The notes: generated by a model not told the origin, from the sequence alone. A DNA stretch of 64,000 nt from Planctomycetota bacterium (GCA_022446815.1 JAKVCD010000040.1:1-64000); one strand, 5' to 3'. Positions 43,126 to 53,282 are shown, counted from the first letter of the stretch. A program made the numbers and translations.

Positions 43126-44217
43126 ATGAGACCCCGAAAGAGAGCATTGATCTCCATGGCCCTGGTTGTCATGGCGAGCTGTCACCTCGTCCCAGCCGTA
43201 CCGGACCCGCTGAACTTCCCTGAGGCTAAGGCTCGGAACCTAGATGAGCTGCACGCTGAGAATGGCTCTTACCGCTACAGCGCGAACCTTCTCGGTGACT
43301 TTGGCTACCTGATTGAGAGCGTCACAGGTCGTGATAGATCAGGCGCGGTGAGCCCCAAGACGATCTCAAACCCTGCAGCCGAAACCTTGGCGAACCTCGT
43401 TGACCTGATGGCTACAGACCCCGATTCGGGGGTAGCTGGGGACCTGCAAGTTCAATGGTGCGCGCGCCTCTGTGTCTCTGACCCATCTGCGCTAGTGAGG
43501 GAGCGGGCTGCCTTGGGCTTGGGAGAAGTCGGCAAGTGGGTGGGCGTTGAGCGGCTACGCCCAGCCCCTCCAGGGGTGACTTACGCTACGCCTGAAGAGA
43601 TCGGCCTGGCGCTAGAAGGGATCCTGCGGGGCCTGCGCTTGGAACGCGAGGGCGAGGATAATGGCGAGGCTCTCGCTGAGGCATGTAAGGCGGCTCTCGG
43701 GCTGGACTACAGCCTAGAGGGGGCATGGAGATTACTAAGCGTGAACGGCGAGCTCCGGGCACAGGCAAGTGGCTCTGGGGCTCAAGCTGAGCTTATGGAC
43801 CTCGCTAAACACCTGAGGGTTGTCTTGGTTGAAGATGGGCTCCGAAGCGCGCTAGGAGACCCCTCTGATCTCGTGCGTGCCGCCGGGGTTCGTGCCACGG
43901 TCTCTCTTTTTGGTTCTGAGGCCGTGACAGGCTACTTGAGTCAACCCATGCCAGGTTGGAGCGACACAGTCATCTTGGGGCTGGTAGACATCGTCGCTCA
44001 AAAAGGACTTCCCGGCGAGGACCCGGCTTCCGGGCCGAACGCTAAGTGCGTTGCAACCCTTGTCTCTTGGGCCATCGAACACGCAGACCCTCGAGTTCGG
44101 GCGCGGGCCATGCTCGCTTTGCAGCGGGTCGCGCCTGACGGCCCAGCAAGCCTTCGAGAAGAAGATTGGCGGGCCTGGGCTCAGTCTGTTGGGCTCTGGG
44201 CTTCCCCCGAATCCTGA
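43126..44217 (+). CDS. Lipoprotein with HEAT-like repeats
   Basis: This 363-residue protein has a basic N-terminus, a short hydrophobic stretch and a lipobox-like MASC with Cys19, so it is probably a lipoprotein and a candidate substrate of the Lol transporter at 6-8 kb. HEAT/PBS-lyase-like helical repeats are visible: SALVRERAALGLGEVG (around 125), SDLVRAAGVRATVSLFG (around 250) and DPRVRARAMLALQRVA (around 330). Such repeats are scaffolds for protein contacts. The specific role is unknown. The start at ATG 43126 lacks a strong ribosome site, but the lipobox supports it. Confidence 0.72.
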   Translation: MRPRKRALISMALVVMASCHLVPAVPDPLNFPEAKARNLDELHAENGSYRYSANLLGDFGYLIESVTGRDRSGAVSPKTISNPAAETLANLVDLMATDPDSGVAGDLQVQWCARLCVSDPSALVRERAALGLGEVGKWVGVERLRPAPPGVTYATPEEIGLALEGILRGLRLEREGEDNGEALAEACKAALGLDYSLEGAWRLLSVNGELRAQASGSGAQAELMDLAKHLRVVLVEDGLRSALGDPSDLVRAAGVRATVSLFGSEAVTGYLSQPMPGWSDTVILGLVDIVAQKGLPGEDPASGPNAKCVATLVSWAIEHADPRVRARAMLALQRVAPDGPASLREEDWRAWAQSVGLWASPES

Positions 44218-44274
44218 TCCCACTCGCTGAACCGCACAATTCCTCATAGTCACAGACTCCTTAGAACCCTTCTT

Positions 44275-45174
44275 ATGTCGCTGACAGTTATTGGAACGCT
44301 CGCTTACGACACGATTGAGACCGCTCATGACAAGCGAGAGGAGATCCTTGGTGGCTCCGCGGTATATTTCGCGCTGGCCTCATCGCTCTTCACTGAGACC
44401 TCCCTTGTAGGCGTGGTCGGAGAGGACTTTAGCGAAGAGCATGTCCAAGCCATGCGTGCAGCTGGGATCAACCTGGATGGTTTAGAGATCGCCGAGGGGA
44501 AGACCTTCCGGTGGTCTGGTCGCTATGAGCCCGACTGGAACACGAGGCACACCCTCGACACTCAGCTCAACGTGCTTGAGCACTTCGACCCAAAGGTCCC
44601 TGAGGGTCAGCGGGATGCCAAATTTGTCTTTCTGGCTAACGCTTCGCCCCAGGTCCAAGCTCGAGGTCTAGATCAGGTTCAGGATCCGAAGTTCGTGATG
44701 ATGGACACGATGAACCTTTGGATCGACATCGCCAAAGACGAGCTCTTGGCCCTCCTAGGCCGTGTTGATGCCATAGTCTTGAACGACGAGGAGGCTCGGA
44801 TGCTCACGGGCGAGGACAACCTGTGGACGGCGGCAGCTGCCGTTCGAGCGCTTGGGCCCAGCCTTGTGGTCCTCAAGAAGGGAGAGCACGGTGCCTTCCT
44901 CCTTGCTGAGGACTGGCGCTTTGTTGTCCCAGCTTATCCGGTCGTTGATGTGGTCGATCCCACTGGGGCCGGTGATAGCTTCGCAGGTGGCTTTATGGGG
45001 CATGTGGCGTCCTCTGGGGCTGCTAGCCCTGAGGTCCTCAGGCAGGCCATGCTCTATGGGACGGCTGCGGCCTCGAGGTGCGTTGAGGCGTTCAGCACAG
45101 AGCAGCTCGAGGGGCGCTCCCTTGAGGAAGTCCAGGCTCGCCGCCTGGAGCTCATTCAGATGATCACCCCTTGA
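44275..45174 (+). CDS. PfkB-family sugar kinase
   Basis: This 299-residue ribokinase-type kinase has an N-terminal GG-containing substrate motif (EEILGGSAVYFALASSLF) and the C-terminal PfkB signature DPTGAGDSFAGGF (about 227-239). The GAGD aspartate there is the catalytic base; NDEEARMLTG and VLKKGEHGAF are typical. Family members phosphorylate sugars, nucleosides or related alcohols; the substrate is not clear. Several members of this subgroup are annotated as adenosine or inosine kinases or as sugar kinases. It is a single gene between the lipoprotein and recA. Confidence 0.85.
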   Translation: MSLTVIGTLAYDTIETAHDKREEILGGSAVYFALASSLFTETSLVGVVGEDFSEEHVQAMRAAGINLDGLEIAEGKTFRWSGRYEPDWNTRHTLDTQLNVLEHFDPKVPEGQRDAKFVFLANASPQVQARGLDQVQDPKFVMMDTMNLWIDIAKDELLALLGRVDAIVLNDEEARMLTGEDNLWTAAAAVRALGPSLVVLKKGEHGAFLLAEDWRFVVPAYPVVDVVDPTGAGDSFAGGFMGHVASSGAASPEVLRQAMLYGTAAASRCVEAFSTEQLEGRSLEEVQARRLELIQMITP

Positions 45175-45313
45175 GGGGGCGTGTAGTTGCGACCGTGCCG
45201 GATTGGCTCGGTCTTGATGTGGGCGGACTATTCAACCGCAGGCGCTAGAGGGCTATCATCGCCTCCCAACTAGCAATGAAACGCGCAGTGATTCACAGGA
45301 GGACGCGGACAAT

Positions 45314-46393
45314 ATGAGCAGAACGAAGGCCAAAGCGACAAAGAGCAAGTCACCCGTGGAGGGGAAGCCTACAGATAAGAACAAGGCCCTTGGCGCCGCC
45401 TTAGAGGAGATCGAGCGCTCCTACGGCAAGGGCTCCATCATGCGCCTTGGGGACGATGACATTCCCTCGCAGATTCGCGGCATCAGCACAGGCTCCATTC
45501 AGTTGGACCTCGCCTTGGGCGGGCCCGGCTTGCCTCATGGGCGTGTCGTCGAGATCTATGGGCCGGAGAGCTCCGGCAAGACGACCCTTACCCTGCATGT
45601 CGCAGCTGCCGCTCAGCGCGCGGGTGGGATATGCGCCTTCGTCGACGCTGAACATGCGCTCGACCCTGCCTACGCCCGAAAGCTAGGGGTCAAGCTTGAC
45701 GACCTCTTGGTCAGCCAACCGGACACTGGCGAGCAGGCCCTAGAGATCGTGGAGACCCTTGTCCGTTCGAACGCAGTGGACGTGGTGATCGTTGACTCCG
45801 TCGCTGCCCTCGTCCCTCGCGCAGAGATCGAGGGAGAGATGGGCGACAGCTTTGTTGGACTGCACGCGCGTCTCATGAGCCAGGCCCTGCGAAAGCTGAC
45901 AGCAGCGATCGCCAAATCTGATTGTCTCGTCATCTTCATCAACCAGATCCGTGAAAAGATCGGCGTGATGTTCGGAAGCCCCGAGACGACCACCGGCGGG
46001 CGCGCGCTCAAGTTCTACTCCTCCGTTCGCCTAGACATCAGGCGTATCGGCCAGATCAAAGATGGAGACAATGTCGTCGGAAACCGCACCAAGGTGACCG
46101 TCGTGAAAAACAAGGTCGCGCCTCCCTTCAAGAAGGTTGAGTTCGACATTCTCTATAACCGTGGAGTGAGCCGAGAGGGCGAGCTCCTGGATCTCGGGAT
46201 TACCAGCAAGAACGTGATCAAGTCCGGAACCTGGTTCTCGCTCAAGCTGCCTGACAAGGACGAGATCCGGCTCGGGCAAGGCCAGGAGAAGGCCCGCTCT
46301 TTCTTGATCGACAACCCTGACCTCGCAGAGGAGCTCGAGGCTGCGATCCGATTGGCGAATGATCCGTCAACGGCTGCACCTGAGGCCGAATAA
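45314..46393 (+). CDS. recA: Recombinase RecA
   Basis: This 359-residue RecA carries out strand exchange in recombination and activates LexA cleavage. It has Walker [10 protein letters not shown] (83-91), the MAW motif region, loop L1/L2 block [22 protein letters not shown] with [22 protein letters not shown] in two parts, and [14 protein letters not shown]. The N-terminal 20 residues are Lys/Ser-rich and longer than usual. A consensus AGGAGG lies about 11 bases before the ATG. In the 139 bases upstream I see no convincing E. coli- or Bacillus-type LexA box. alaS follows 44 bases downstream. Confidence 0.98.
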   Translation: MSRTKAKATKSKSPVEGKPTDKNKALGAALEEIERSYGKGSIMRLGDDDIPSQIRGISTGSIQLDLALGGPGLPHGRVVEIYGPESSGKTTLTLHVAAAAQRAGGICAFVDAEHALDPAYARKLGVKLDDLLVSQPDTGEQALEIVETLVRSNAVDVVIVDSVAALVPRAEIEGEMGDSFVGLHARLMSQALRKLTAAIAKSDCLVIFINQIREKIGVMFGSPETTTGGRALKFYSSVRLDIRRIGQIKDGDNVVGNRTKVTVVKNKVAPPFKKVEFDILYNRGVSREGELLDLGITSKNVIKSGTWFSLKLPDKDEIRLGQGQEKARSFLIDNPDLAEELEAAIRLANDPSTAAPEAE

Positions 46394-46437
46394 GCCTCAC
46401 TTAGAGCCACTCGGGCTCGCCCACAGGAGTCCCTGAC

Positions 46438-49131
46438 ATGAGCCGTACGGCAGCTGATATCCGCGACGACTTCCTCAAGTTCTTTGAGGAGCGCGGCCAC
46501 AGGGTTGTCCCTTCGGGGCCAGTCTTTCCGAGCGACGACCCCACGCTGTTGTTCACCAACGCGGGGATGAATCAATTCAAAGACGTCTTCCTTGGGACCG
46601 GCTCGAGGGACTATAGGCGAGCCGCAGACACTCAGAAGTGCATCAGGGTCTCCGGTAAGCACAATGACCTCGAAGAGGTGGGAGTGGATACTTACCACCA
46701 CACCTTCTTTGAGATGGTTGGGAACTGGTCTTTCGGTGACTACTTCAAGCGGGATGCGATCTGCTGGGCATGGGAGCTCCTGACCGAGGTCTGGGGTCTC
46801 CCTAAGGATCGCCTCTGGGTGACCGTATTCAGCGGAGACGCTGAGGACGGCCTCGGTCCTGACGAGGAGGCGGAGCGCCTCTGGATTGAAGAGGCGGGAA
46901 TCGATCCATCGCGCGTCCTCCGATTTGATCGCCGAGACAACTTTTGGGAGATGGGGGAGACGGGCCCCTGCGGCCCTTGCTCCGAGATTCACATCGATCG
47001 TGGCGGCCCAGACGAAAACCCAGAAGATGGCGCTGACCCTGCTATAGGCGTAAACGCTGGGAACGAGCGTTTCATCGAGCTCTGGAACCTCGTCTTCATG
47101 GAGTTCAACCGCGTTGACGGGGGGGAGCTCAAGCCGCTCCCGGCGAAGCACGTGGACACTGGCATGGGCCTGGAGCGGATTGTGTCCGTCCTTCAGGGCA
47201 AATCCAGCAACTACGACACCGACCTCTTTACCCCGATCTTTGCGAGGCTATCTGAGCTCACTGGAGTGGCGTACTCCGGGAGCGACTCAGATTCTGACAT
47301 TGCGTTTCGAGTCATCGCTGACCATGTCCGCGCTGTATCGGTTTCGATGGCGGATGGCGCGCTCCCATCTAACACGGGCCGCGGATATGTCCTTCGTCGC
47401 CTCATCAGACGTGCCGCTCGGTTCGGAAAGCAGGCGCTAGGCCAGGAAGATCCGTTCCTCTTCAAAGTTGTCGAGGCCGTCAGCGAGGTTCTTTCTGGAC
47501 CATTCCCCGAGCTCAAGCAGCGGCAAGCGCACATTGAGAGCCTCATCCACGAGGAGGAAGCCTCCTTTGGTCGCACCCTCGGTCGTGGACTCGCAAAGTT
47601 CGCTGAGCTCTCAAAGGGCCTCTCGGAGGGGTCAGTGTTGGATGGCGGCAGCGCCTACGAGCTCTACTCCACTTACGGGTTCCCCCGGGACCTCGTCGAG
47701 CAGATGCTTCGTGAGCGTGGTATGAGCCTCGAAGCCACAGGCTGGGATGAAGCGCAGGGCTTACACCAGGCTGCGAGCAAGTCGGATGGGACCTTCAAGC
47801 AGCTCTTGACAGCTGAGCAGGTGGCCTCGGTTGAAGCTAGTGGACCGGACACCGAGCGCCTCTGTCACAGACCTGGGCCAGAGGGCCTGGAGTCTTCCGC
47901 GACCGTCTTGCTCTGCGAGCCGCAGGCCGGAGCTGAAGATGGAGAGCATGTCATTGTTCTCGACAAAACCCCGTTCTATGCAGAGGGCGGCGGGCAGGTC
48001 GGCGACCAGGGTACCTTGCTCTCTGAGGACGGATCGTCCCCCCTCGCTGAGGTCTTGGACACGAAGGCCTTCGGGCAGGCGGTCGTCCACGTCGCAAAGC
48101 TGGCAGCATCGGGTTGCCTGTCACCAGGACACCTGGTCTGCGCTCGAGTTGACCGTAATCGCCGAGACGCCACCCGCCGGCACCACACCGCAACCCACCT
48201 CCTTCACGCGGCCCTCCGGGAGGTCGTAGGGGACCATGTCATCCAACAAGGCTCGTATGTAGGGCCTGATCGATTGCGCTTCGACTTCGCCAACCCTGGC
48301 GGCTTAAGCGCTGAGGAGCTGGACCAGGTTGAGCGAGTCGTGAACAGCGCCATCATCAGGGATGAGCAGGTAGCTTCCACCGAGGAGGATCTTGAGGCGG
48401 CCAAGGGTCGTGGTGTCACGGCTCTGTTCGGCGAAAAGTATGATGACGTTGTTCGTGTCGTGGATGTCGGTGGGTGGTCTACCGAACTCTGTGGCGGCAC
48501 GCATGTCGCCGCTGCTGGGCAGATAGGGCCCTTTGTACTTCTCTCCGAGCGCGCGATTCAGGCAGGTGTTCGACGTATTGAGGCTGTCTGCGGAGAGCAA
48601 GCGGTCTCTGAGCTTCAAGCTCAGCGGGCCACCTTGCGCGCCGCCTCAGCACAGCTCAAAGCAACTCCGAGCGAGCTCGTAGATCGAATCGCCCAGTTGC
48701 AGGGGCAAGTGAAAGAGGCTAAGTCAGCCGCCAAAAAACAAGCCAAGGGAGACATCGAAGGCGCGCTGGGTGTTGTTAAAGAGGCTCTTAATGAGGCTGG
48801 CGGTGTCCGTTGGGCGGCAGTGAAGATTGACGGTCTCGACATGAAGGGGATTCGAGAGCTCTCAGGAAGGGTCAAGTCTCTTCACGATGATCTCGCGGTC
48901 GCCCTGCTAGGGACGGGTGGTGGAGGAGTGCCTTTTATGGTCCTGTCTCAGGGTTCTGCTCTGGAGCGCGGCGTTCACGCCGGAGACCTCTCTAAGGAGC
49001 TTGGGGGCATTGTTGGCGGCGGGGGCGGGGGCCGGCCTGACTCTGGGCAAGGTCAGGGGTCGAAGCCTGAGGCCCTCCCTGAGGCGCTGGAATGGCTCAC
49101 AGGGCGTCTTCAAGGCCTGCTGAGCTCCTAA
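46438..49131 (+). CDS. alaS: Alanyl-tRNA synthetase
   Basis: This 897-residue class II synthetase is complete. The catalytic core opens with ADIRDDFLKFFEERGHRVV and TLLFTNAGMNQFKDVFLG. The editing domain has HHTATHLLH (around 582), and the CGGTH zinc/editing motif lies at 685-689. The C-terminal coiled-coil and C-Ala domain end in a glycine stretch (GGIVGGGGGGRPDSGQG), the usual DHHA1 end. It charges tRNA-Ala, such as the GGC isoacceptor at 9.7 kb, and tmRNA, both of which carry the G3-U70 identity pair here. It lies 44 bases downstream of recA, a common gene order. Confidence 0.97.
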   Translation: MSRTAADIRDDFLKFFEERGHRVVPSGPVFPSDDPTLLFTNAGMNQFKDVFLGTGSRDYRRAADTQKCIRVSGKHNDLEEVGVDTYHHTFFEMVGNWSFGDYFKRDAICWAWELLTEVWGLPKDRLWVTVFSGDAEDGLGPDEEAERLWIEEAGIDPSRVLRFDRRDNFWEMGETGPCGPCSEIHIDRGGPDENPEDGADPAIGVNAGNERFIELWNLVFMEFNRVDGGELKPLPAKHVDTGMGLERIVSVLQGKSSNYDTDLFTPIFARLSELTGVAYSGSDSDSDIAFRVIADHVRAVSVSMADGALPSNTGRGYVLRRLIRRAARFGKQALGQEDPFLFKVVEAVSEVLSGPFPELKQRQAHIESLIHEEEASFGRTLGRGLAKFAELSKGLSEGSVLDGGSAYELYSTYGFPRDLVEQMLRERGMSLEATGWDEAQGLHQAASKSDGTFKQLLTAEQVASVEASGPDTERLCHRPGPEGLESSATVLLCEPQAGAEDGEHVIVLDKTPFYAEGGGQVGDQGTLLSEDGSSPLAEVLDTKAFGQAVVHVAKLAASGCLSPGHLVCARVDRNRRDATRRHHTATHLLHAALREVVGDHVIQQGSYVGPDRLRFDFANPGGLSAEELDQVERVVNSAIIRDEQVASTEEDLEAAKGRGVTALFGEKYDDVVRVVDVGGWSTELCGGTHVAAAGQIGPFVLLSERAIQAGVRRIEAVCGEQAVSELQAQRATLRAASAQLKATPSELVDRIAQLQGQVKEAKSAAKKQAKGDIEGALGVVKEALNEAGGVRWAAVKIDGLDMKGIRELSGRVKSLHDDLAVALLGTGGGGVPFMVLSQGSALERGVHAGDLSKELGGIVGGGGGGRPDSGQGQGSKPEALPEALEWLTGRLQGLLSS

Positions 49132-49144
49132 GCGGCCTCATCCT

Positions 49145-49174
49145 TTGACATTTCCCATCAGGGCTCGCTAACAT
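49145..49174 (+). promoter_or_regulatory. Sigma-70-like promoter of the rpmF-fab operon
   Basis: A perfect TTGACA (49145-49150) and TAACAT (49169-49174) are separated by 18 bases, just after the alaS stop and about 50 bases before the rpmF start. It is the best promoter match I noticed by eye in the window and would drive rpmF, plsX and the fab genes. Confidence 0.6.
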
Positions 49175-49222
49175 CTTCGCCCCAAATCGGTCCCGTCGGC
49201 CGAAGAACCTACTGTTGATCCT

Positions 49223-49429
49223 ATGGCACACCCCAAGCGCCGAACTTCTAAGCATCGCAAGCGTATCCGTCGCTCACATCTCGCGAAGGATGTGTTCGCT
49301 CTCAATCAGTGCCCGCGTTGTGGCGCAGCCAAGCGCCCTCACCGTGTCTGCTCAAACTGCGGCTTCTACGGGTTTGACAAGGGCGGCCAGAAGGGCAGCT
49401 CAGTCCTCGAGCTCGAAGAGCAGTTCTAA
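49223..49429 (+). CDS. rpmF: 50S ribosomal protein L32
   Basis: This 68-residue protein has the typical MAHPKRRTSKHRKRIRRSH start and the four-cysteine zinc form Cys30, Cys33, Cys43 and Cys46 (CPRCG, CSNCG). It is therefore the zinc-containing C+ version. Gene order rpmF-plsX-fabH is conserved across many bacteria and links ribosome and membrane synthesis. A sigma-70-like promoter lies 50 bases upstream. Confidence 0.97.
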   Translation: MAHPKRRTSKHRKRIRRSHLAKDVFALNQCPRCGAAKRPHRVCSNCGFYGFDKGGQKGSSVLELEEQF

Positions 49430-49454
49430 GGCCTGCGCTCTCGCGCACCCCTGA

Positions 49455-50456
49455 ATGACTCTAGCTAAGATCGCGCTCGACGCGATGGGTGGAGATGACG
49501 CGCCTAGGGCTACCGTTGCAGGTGCGATGGCAGCTCTCGAGGGAGAGAGTGCTCTAAGCCCTGATCGTGTCATCCTCGTTGGCATAGAGGAGGAGTTGCA
49601 AGCCGAGCTTGAGGAGGCAGGCGGCAACCCCGGCTTCGAGATCCAACATGCCCAGGAGGTCGTTGAGATGGGCGAGGATCCGCGCAGGGCGATGCGCGGA
49701 AAGCCGGACAACTCGATCACTGTAAGCACTCAGCTCGTAAAAGAGGGGAGGGCTGTCGGCACGGTCAGCATGGGAAACACCGGCATGGTCGTAGCCGCCT
49801 CAACCTTGCTCCTTGGCAGGCTAGAGGGGATCAGAATGCCCTCAATCGCTGTGACTGCGGGCCTCACCGGTGACCCTATGGTGATCGTCGATATGGGCGC
49901 CAACGTGGACGCGACCGCTGAGAACTTGCTCCACAACGGCATCATGGGCTCTGTGTATGCCAGCGGTGTCCTTGGTGTCTCTAGGCCCAGAGTTGGTCTT
50001 CTCAACGTCGGCGAAGAGCCCGAGAAGGGGCCGAAGCGAGTCAAGGAAGCCCACGCGATGCTCGCTAACACACAGCTCAACTTTGTCGGCAACATCGAGG
50101 GTGGAGACGTGTTTTCCTCTACGGCAGATGTCGTCGTCACAGATGGGTTCACTGGAAACGTTATCTTGAAGCTCATGGAGCAATTCGGTGGCTTCCTCTT
50201 AGAGGAGGTCGTGAAGAGCGCCAGAGCAGCTTCGGTAGAGCTCCCAAAAGACGCTCTCTCGCCCGTCATTCGCGCGCTCGACTACGCCGCGTACGGAGGC
50301 GCTCTCCTGCTCGGAGTGGACGGTACGGTGGTCATAGGGCACGGGCGCTCAAACTCTAGAGCTGTGGCCAACGCTCTGAAGCAAGCCGCCCGCGCCGCAG
50401 ACGCTCAGATCAACGACCAGATCATCTCGGGCCTCGAAGGCCTCGAGCTCGTCTAG
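49455..50456 (+). CDS. plsX: Phosphate acyltransferase PlsX
   Basis: This 333-residue enzyme converts acyl-ACP to acyl-phosphate, the acyl donor for glycerolipid synthesis by PlsY. Family blocks are IALDAMGGDDAPRATVAGA at the N-terminus, MGNTGMVVAAST, VDMGANVD, GLLNVGEE, FVGNIEGGD and VVTDGFTGNVILK. It is complete. It lies 25 bases downstream of rpmF and 67 bases upstream of fabH in the lipid operon. It acts peripherally at the membrane. Confidence 0.96.
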   Translation: MTLAKIALDAMGGDDAPRATVAGAMAALEGESALSPDRVILVGIEEELQAELEEAGGNPGFEIQHAQEVVEMGEDPRRAMRGKPDNSITVSTQLVKEGRAVGTVSMGNTGMVVAASTLLLGRLEGIRMPSIAVTAGLTGDPMVIVDMGANVDATAENLLHNGIMGSVYASGVLGVSRPRVGLLNVGEEPEKGPKRVKEAHAMLANTQLNFVGNIEGGDVFSSTADVVVTDGFTGNVILKLMEQFGGFLLEEVVKSARAASVELPKDALSPVIRALDYAAYGGALLLGVDGTVVIGHGRSNSRAVANALKQAARAADAQINDQIISGLEGLELV

Positions 50457-50523
50457 CCAGCATTTTCTCGAAATAAGGGGCTAAACCTTCCTTCGAAGGC
50501 CCTTGGTTGAGAAGCTTCTGCGT

Positions 50524-51513
50524 ATGAGCGAGATCATTAAGGTTGGGGTCGCTGGCACCGGCTCCTATGTGCCTGAAAGAGTTGTGGATAACGCCTTCTT
50601 CGAAGGCATTCTCGACACGAACGACGAGTGGATACGTCAGCGAACTGGCATCGCCGAGAGGCGCTTTGTTGCCGACGGCCAGGAGAACTCTGACATGTGC
50701 CTTGTGGCTGCCAGAGAGGCACTCGAGAACGCTGGGGTCAGCCCGGAAGAGCTCGACTTGATCGTTGTCGCGACTATCTCTGGCGACTACCAGATGCCCT
50801 CCACTGCCTGCCTTGTTCAAAAGGAGCTCGGCGCTGCCAACGCGGGCGCATTTGATGTGCAGGCCGCCTGTAGTGGGTTCGTCACCGCGCTGGGGTTGGG
50901 TGAGGCCTATATCCGCTCAGGAAGGGCTAAAAACGTCCTCGTGATCGGCGCCGAAGCCTTGTCGCGCTTCTTGAATTTGGAGGATCGTGGCTCCGCCATC
51001 TTGTTCGGCGATGGCGCGGGAGCTGCTGTGCTGCAGCCTCATTCCGTCTGCGGCAAGGCGGAGATCCTAAAGACCACGCTCGGCGCAGACGGAGAAGGTT
51101 GGTCGCATATCTGGATCCCCAGCGGGGGCTCTAAGCGCCCTGCCACTGCGAACACCGTGGCCGAGAGGGAGCACCTGATCCGCGTGAACGGTCGTGAGGT
51201 CTATCGCTTCGCCGTACATCGCATGGGAGAGGTCATCGGCCAGATGATGGATGGATACGATCAGCAAGAGCTCGGTCTCATCGTTCCACACCAGGTCAAC
51301 CAGAGGATCATCGATGCCGCCGTCGAGAGGCATGAGATTCCCGGCGATAAGGTCATGGTGAACATCGACAAGTACGGCAACACATCTGCAGCGAGCGTTC
51401 CGATCGCGCTACATGAGGCCCAACAGGCTGGCCGCTTGGAAGACGGAAAGCTCGTAGTACTCGCCGCTTTCGGCGCTGGCCTCACTTGGGCAGGCGCCCT
51501 TATTCGCTGGTAG
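50524..51513 (+). CDS. fabH: 3-oxoacyl-ACP synthase III
   Basis: This 329-residue enzyme starts fatty acid chains by condensing acetyl-CoA with malonyl-ACP. The catalytic triad is Cys116 (in VQAACSGFVTALG), His in IVPHQVNQRI (about 252) and Asn in YGNTSAASVP (about 282). GDGAGAAVL and the C-terminal AFGAGLTWAGALIRW are family marks. I chose ATG 50524 (MSEIIKVGVAGTG); a TTG at 50503 is in frame but would add seven residues before the normal start. It lies in the rpmF-plsX-fab operon. Confidence 0.97.
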   Translation: MSEIIKVGVAGTGSYVPERVVDNAFFEGILDTNDEWIRQRTGIAERRFVADGQENSDMCLVAAREALENAGVSPEELDLIVVATISGDYQMPSTACLVQKELGAANAGAFDVQAACSGFVTALGLGEAYIRSGRAKNVLVIGAEALSRFLNLEDRGSAILFGDGAGAAVLQPHSVCGKAEILKTTLGADGEGWSHIWIPSGGSKRPATANTVAEREHLIRVNGREVYRFAVHRMGEVIGQMMDGYDQQELGLIVPHQVNQRIIDAAVERHEIPGDKVMVNIDKYGNTSAASVPIALHEAQQAGRLEDGKLVVLAAFGAGLTWAGALIRW

Positions 51514-51525
51514 GAGAGACACCTC

Positions 51526-52455
51526 ATGACCGACGCAATCTTATTCCCCGGACAAGGCGCCCAATCGGTCGGGATGGGTAAGGCCTGGGCAGACCACTCG
51601 GACGCAGCAAGAGATGTCTTTGACCGGGCCAATGAGGCGCTCGGCTTTGACCTCAAAACGGCTTGCTGGTCTGGCGATGAAGACATCAATCGAACTGACC
51701 TAGCTCAGCCGGGAATCTTTACAGCGAGCGCCGCCTGCATGGCTGGTCTGGATGAGTTAGGGCAGGCGCCTGATGGTGTGCGAGTCGCCGCGGGCTTGAG
51801 TCTCGGTGAGTACACCGCGCTCTGGTGGGCTGGCGTTTTGGAGTTCGAGGACGGAGTGCGCTTGGTCCGTCTTCGTGGTGAAGCCATGCAAGAAGCGAGC
51901 GAGGCCTGCCCTAGCGGAATGGTCAGTCTCGTCGGCGCAGAGCTCGCCCAGGCAGAGGCGCTCGCAGAGCTCGGCTCCCAACATGGGATATGCGCCGTCG
52001 CCAACCGGAACGCGCCTGGCCAGATCGTGCTCTCTGGAGAGCTCGCTGCGCTTGATGCGGTTGAGGCGGCGGCCTCTGATCACGGTGCCCGTCGCGCCAT
52101 TCGTCTTAGCGTCGCGGGTGGATTTCACTCGGAGTGTATGCGCCCTGCCGCAGAGCGGCTCGCAGCAGCGCTAGCCGAGGTAAAGCTCAGCGCACCAAGG
52201 GTGCCCGTCGTGAGTAACGTGACAGCGAGGCCTGTTTCAGGACCTGATGAGGTCCGGGAGTTGCTCGCCAAGCAGGTCTGCGCGCCCGTGCTGTGGGAGG
52301 AGAGCGTCCGGTGGATGCTCGGTGAAGGCTACTCCCAATTCCTAGAGCCGTCGCCCGGTAAGGTCCTCGGCGGCATCATGAGAAAGATCGACAGGGACGC
52401 CGTCTGCGCTTCTGCAGATGAGCCCGCCGTAGATGAGGAGGTTCAGGCGTCATGA
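51526..52455 (+). CDS. fabD: Malonyl-CoA:ACP transacylase
   Basis: This 309-residue enzyme moves malonyl groups from CoA to ACP. It has GQGAQ (9-13), nucleophile Ser92 in GLSLGEYTAL, the Arg-containing LRGEAMQEA, catalytic His in GGFHSECM (about 200) and the C-terminal LEPSPGKVLGG. The residue before Ser92 is Leu where E. coli has His, a variant known in other FabD proteins. The start is 12 bases after fabH and the stop overlaps fabG as ATGA. Confidence 0.96.
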   Translation: MTDAILFPGQGAQSVGMGKAWADHSDAARDVFDRANEALGFDLKTACWSGDEDINRTDLAQPGIFTASAACMAGLDELGQAPDGVRVAAGLSLGEYTALWWAGVLEFEDGVRLVRLRGEAMQEASEACPSGMVSLVGAELAQAEALAELGSQHGICAVANRNAPGQIVLSGELAALDAVEAAASDHGARRAIRLSVAGGFHSECMRPAAERLAAALAEVKLSAPRVPVVSNVTARPVSGPDEVRELLAKQVCAPVLWEESVRWMLGEGYSQFLEPSPGKVLGGIMRKIDRDAVCASADEPAVDEEVQAS

Positions 52456-53210
52456 GTGCAGGAGATTGGAGCGTTGAGGGGAAGGCGGCCCTCGTCACTG
52501 GCGCCTCTCGGGGAATCGGTCGTGCGATAGCGGTGCGACTCGCTGAGATGGGTGCGCGCGTTGCATGTGTTGCTACCAGAGCTGACAACTGCTCGGACAC
52601 GGTCTCTGCTTGCTTAGAGCACACAGAGGGCGCTGCGGCATATGGCGTCGACGTCTCAAGCACCGACGCTGTGGCGGAGCTTGTTAAGGAGGTCCAATCC
52701 GAGTTTGGAGCCATCGACATCCTGGTGAACAACGCAGGGATCACCCAGGACCAGCTCCTGCTCAGGATGACCGAAGATGACTTTGACCGAGTCGTAGACG
52801 TCAACCTGAAGGGGTCTTGGAACTTCCTTAAGGCTGCGGCGAGGCCGCTAATGAAGTCTGGCGGGAGAGTGATCAATATCTCGTCTGTCGTCGGGGTCAC
52901 CGGGAACGCGGGACAGGCAAACTACGCTGCGAGCAAGGCTGGCGTAATCGGGCTCACACGATCAGTCGCCAAGGAGCTTGCCGGCCGTGGGGTGTGCGTC
53001 AACGCTGTCGCTCCAGGCTTCATCGAGACAGACATGACCTCGGAGATCTCAGGAGCGGCGGCAGAGCAGCTTCAGGCCTCCATTCCTCTCGGACGCGTCG
53101 GCTCTGCGAGCGAGATCGCTGATGCCGTCGCCTGGCTAGCGGGGCCTGGTGGCGCCTATGTCACCGGGCAAACCATCATCGTGGATGGCGGCCTGAGCCT
53201 CGGAGGCTGA
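52452..53210 (+). CDS. fabG: 3-oxoacyl-ACP reductase
   Basis: This 252-residue SDR enzyme reduces 3-ketoacyl-ACP with NADPH. It has the nucleotide motif TGASRGIG (16-23), NNAG (93-96), catalytic Ser in NISS (about 143-145), Tyr158 and Lys162 in YAASKAG, and the C-terminal [18 protein letters not shown] overlap with fabD shows translational coupling. A 121-base gap with a hairpin separates it from acpP. Confidence 0.96.
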   Translation: MSAGDWSVEGKAALVTGASRGIGRAIAVRLAEMGARVACVATRADNCSDTVSACLEHTEGAAAYGVDVSSTDAVAELVKEVQSEFGAIDILVNNAGITQDQLLLRMTEDDFDRVVDVNLKGSWNFLKAAARPLMKSGGRVINISSVVGVTGNAGQANYAASKAGVIGLTRSVAKELAGRGVCVNAVAPGFIETDMTSEISGAAAEQLQASIPLGRVGSASEIADAVAWLAGPGGAYVTGQTIIVDGGLSLGG

Positions 53211-53282
53211 ACAGTCTGCTTCTCGGGCAAGATTAGGTGGATTCTCCCTCCTAGGCCCGGCAAGCTACCCCATCAAAATTAC

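Noticed and set aside
45175-45313. Possible LexA box or terminator upstream of recA
   Set aside because: A GACCG/CGGTC repeat (45191-45213) is weak and lacks a T-run, and no E. coli- or Bacillus-type LexA site is present.
46153-47151. 332-codon open frame antisense to recA and alaS
   Set aside because: It is the mirror of two strongly conserved coding genes in a high-GC genome, with no recognisable domains.
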